Assembly (NCBI RefSeq): GCF_040869045.1
Contig: NC_090319.1
Span: 173,946,645-174,010,644, forward strand
From: Eurosta solidaginis
Taxonomy: Eukaryota; Arthropoda; Insecta; Diptera; Tephritidae
Length of the DNA stretch: 64,000 nucleotides
Direction: 5' to 3'
Position 1 is the stretch's first letter. Every line of letters begins with the position of its first letter. Made by a program: the position numbers and the translations under genes. Under the pieces are notes generated by a model. The model worked only from the letters and a program-made list of their open reading frames with translations, searched no databases and had not been told where the DNA came from. Below are positions 63,437-64,000 of the stretch, piece after piece.

Positions 63437-64000
63437 ATGGAGAGTAAATGCGACAAATGCAAAAGTACAATATGTGGAGAAGTGTCAAAAATTCGTAGCG
63501 AAGGGGTGTGTGGGAAATATTATCATTTAGCACAAAAATGCTCTGGCATAGACCAATACAGTGTTAATAAATTAGACGAATGTGAAATGCTTAGATTTAT
63601 GTGTACTGATTGTGTGCAGTATGTGCATAACGTAGATGACATTCTAAAAGATATGCAGATGGTAGTGAGCAAAAATGGCAAACAACTATCTGAGTACCGG
63701 AATGAATTTGATAATGCTCTCAAGAAACATGAAAGAGAAATAAAGCAAGTTTTAAAAGCAGTGGAAGTTGCATTTAGCGACAGAATTAAGGCAATGCAAA
63801 AAGCGCAAGAATCATGCGAAAAGAGTGTTGTAGAAGTGAACAAAATACGGGAAATTGCTGAAGGCTTCAAGCGAAGCAGCGAACAGGTCTGTGATGAGTT
63901 GAAAACAAACAAGGATGACAATAAGAAAATGATTGAAGAAATAAGTAAAGAGAATAAAAAAATGTGCAATGTAATAAAGAAAAATGTTAATAGTGTTGAA
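63437..64000 (+). CDS. PHD-like/coiled-coil ORF1, 5' part (runs off the window)
   Basis: Open from ATG at 63437 to the last base (188 codons). Residues 5-35 and ~55-60 hold Cys/His pairs (CDKC, CGKYYH, MCTDC), a PHD-like finger with one irregular spacing. From residue ~75 a long heptad-rich region follows (ALKKHEREIKQVLKAVEV, EEISKENKKMCNVIKK). The layout equals the ORF1 of LINE-B and probably LINE-C. It is therefore most likely the start of another LINE, and the cleanest ORF1 in the window. A host gene cannot be ruled out. Confidence 0.6.
   Translation, partial: MESKCDKCKSTICGEVSKIRSEGVCGKYYHLAQKCSGIDQYSVNKLDECEMLRFMCTDCVQYVHNVDDILKDMQMVVSKNGKQLSEYRNEFDNALKKHEREIKQVLKAVEVAFSDRIKAMQKAQESCEKSVVEVNKIREIAEGFKRSSEQVCDELKTNKDDNKKMIEEISKENKKMCNVIKKNVNSVE

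Noticed and set aside
1..64000. Host genes, rRNA, CRISPR arrays, bacterial operons
   Set aside because: None seen. All recognisable coding belongs to mobile elements, and introns, SINEs and LINEs show a eukaryotic source.

Overview
The window is repeat-dense eukaryotic DNA from an insect, most likely a higher fly and possibly a tephritid fruit fly. That guess rests on the element types: Gypsy elements with fly-type Gags, Jockey/CR1-like LINEs, Transib, a Hermes/hobo-like hAT, an abundant tRNA-derived SINE and LINE tails made of (CAA)n. I recognise no host gene, rRNA, tRNA gene or CRISPR array. Almost every coding region belongs to a mobile element and carries stops, frameshifts or deletions. 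The layout is a stack of nested insertions, and several can be dated relative to each other because target-site duplications (TSDs) or empty sites are visible.

Left part (1-8,650). A repeat called R1 here is split by a 3,344-bp DNA transposon (160-3,503). The transposon has roughly 0.5-kb terminal inverted repeats (TIRs), a TAA duplication and a gene of a widespread but functionally uncharacterised arthropod protein family. Two uninterrupted R1 copies (4,374-4,636 and 27,415-27,918) show the empty site. This is the best candidate for an under-described system. A gag-to-RT deletion derivative of a Gypsy element (5,046-6,409), a foldback element and a SINE follow.

8,690-26,820. Gypsy-1 (8,690-14,190) is cut by a 2.1-kb TA-flanked element (10,533-12,661) that contains LINE and SINE pieces, and it ends in a cluster of inverted repeats. 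After a LINE endonuclease fragment, LINE-B (minus strand, 16,085-20,640) is split by a Transib transposon (17,344-19,965), with CGACG on both sides. From the Transib 3' end onward the sequence is tandemly duplicated: 19,421-22,831 and 22,832-26,240, about 3.41 kb per unit. The right unit ends in the 5' tip of a non-autonomous Helitron (26,233-26,819).

26,940-41,544. A SINE and R1 copy 3 precede a complete but broken Gypsy-2 provirus-like element on the minus strand (27,970-41,544). It has two LTRs, an ATAT duplication, a primer-binding site (PBS) and a polypurine tract (PPT). Two LINEs lie inside it: LINE-C on the plus strand (30,858-34,692) and LINE-A on the minus strand (34,898-38,882). LINE-A has a long EN-RT reading frame and two PHD-like fingers.

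41,549-64,000. There is a truncated Hermes-like hAT transposase and a 1-kb foldback element with an 8-bp duplication. Next come a LINE-A RT fragment and a poorly understood LTR-like unit X with a conserved hairpin (46,990, 59,657 and 61,194). Gypsy-3 (47,670-53,177, plus strand) is interrupted by a MITE. A LINE-E fragment, a 412/mdg1-like Gypsy-4 (54,820-57,416) with another MITE and a LINE-F tail follow. After two tandem X units and an AT-rich stretch, the 5' part of a PHD/coiled-coil ORF1 runs off the right edge. The elements do not work together as a pathway. The window is best read as a layered record of transposition, recombination and decay.
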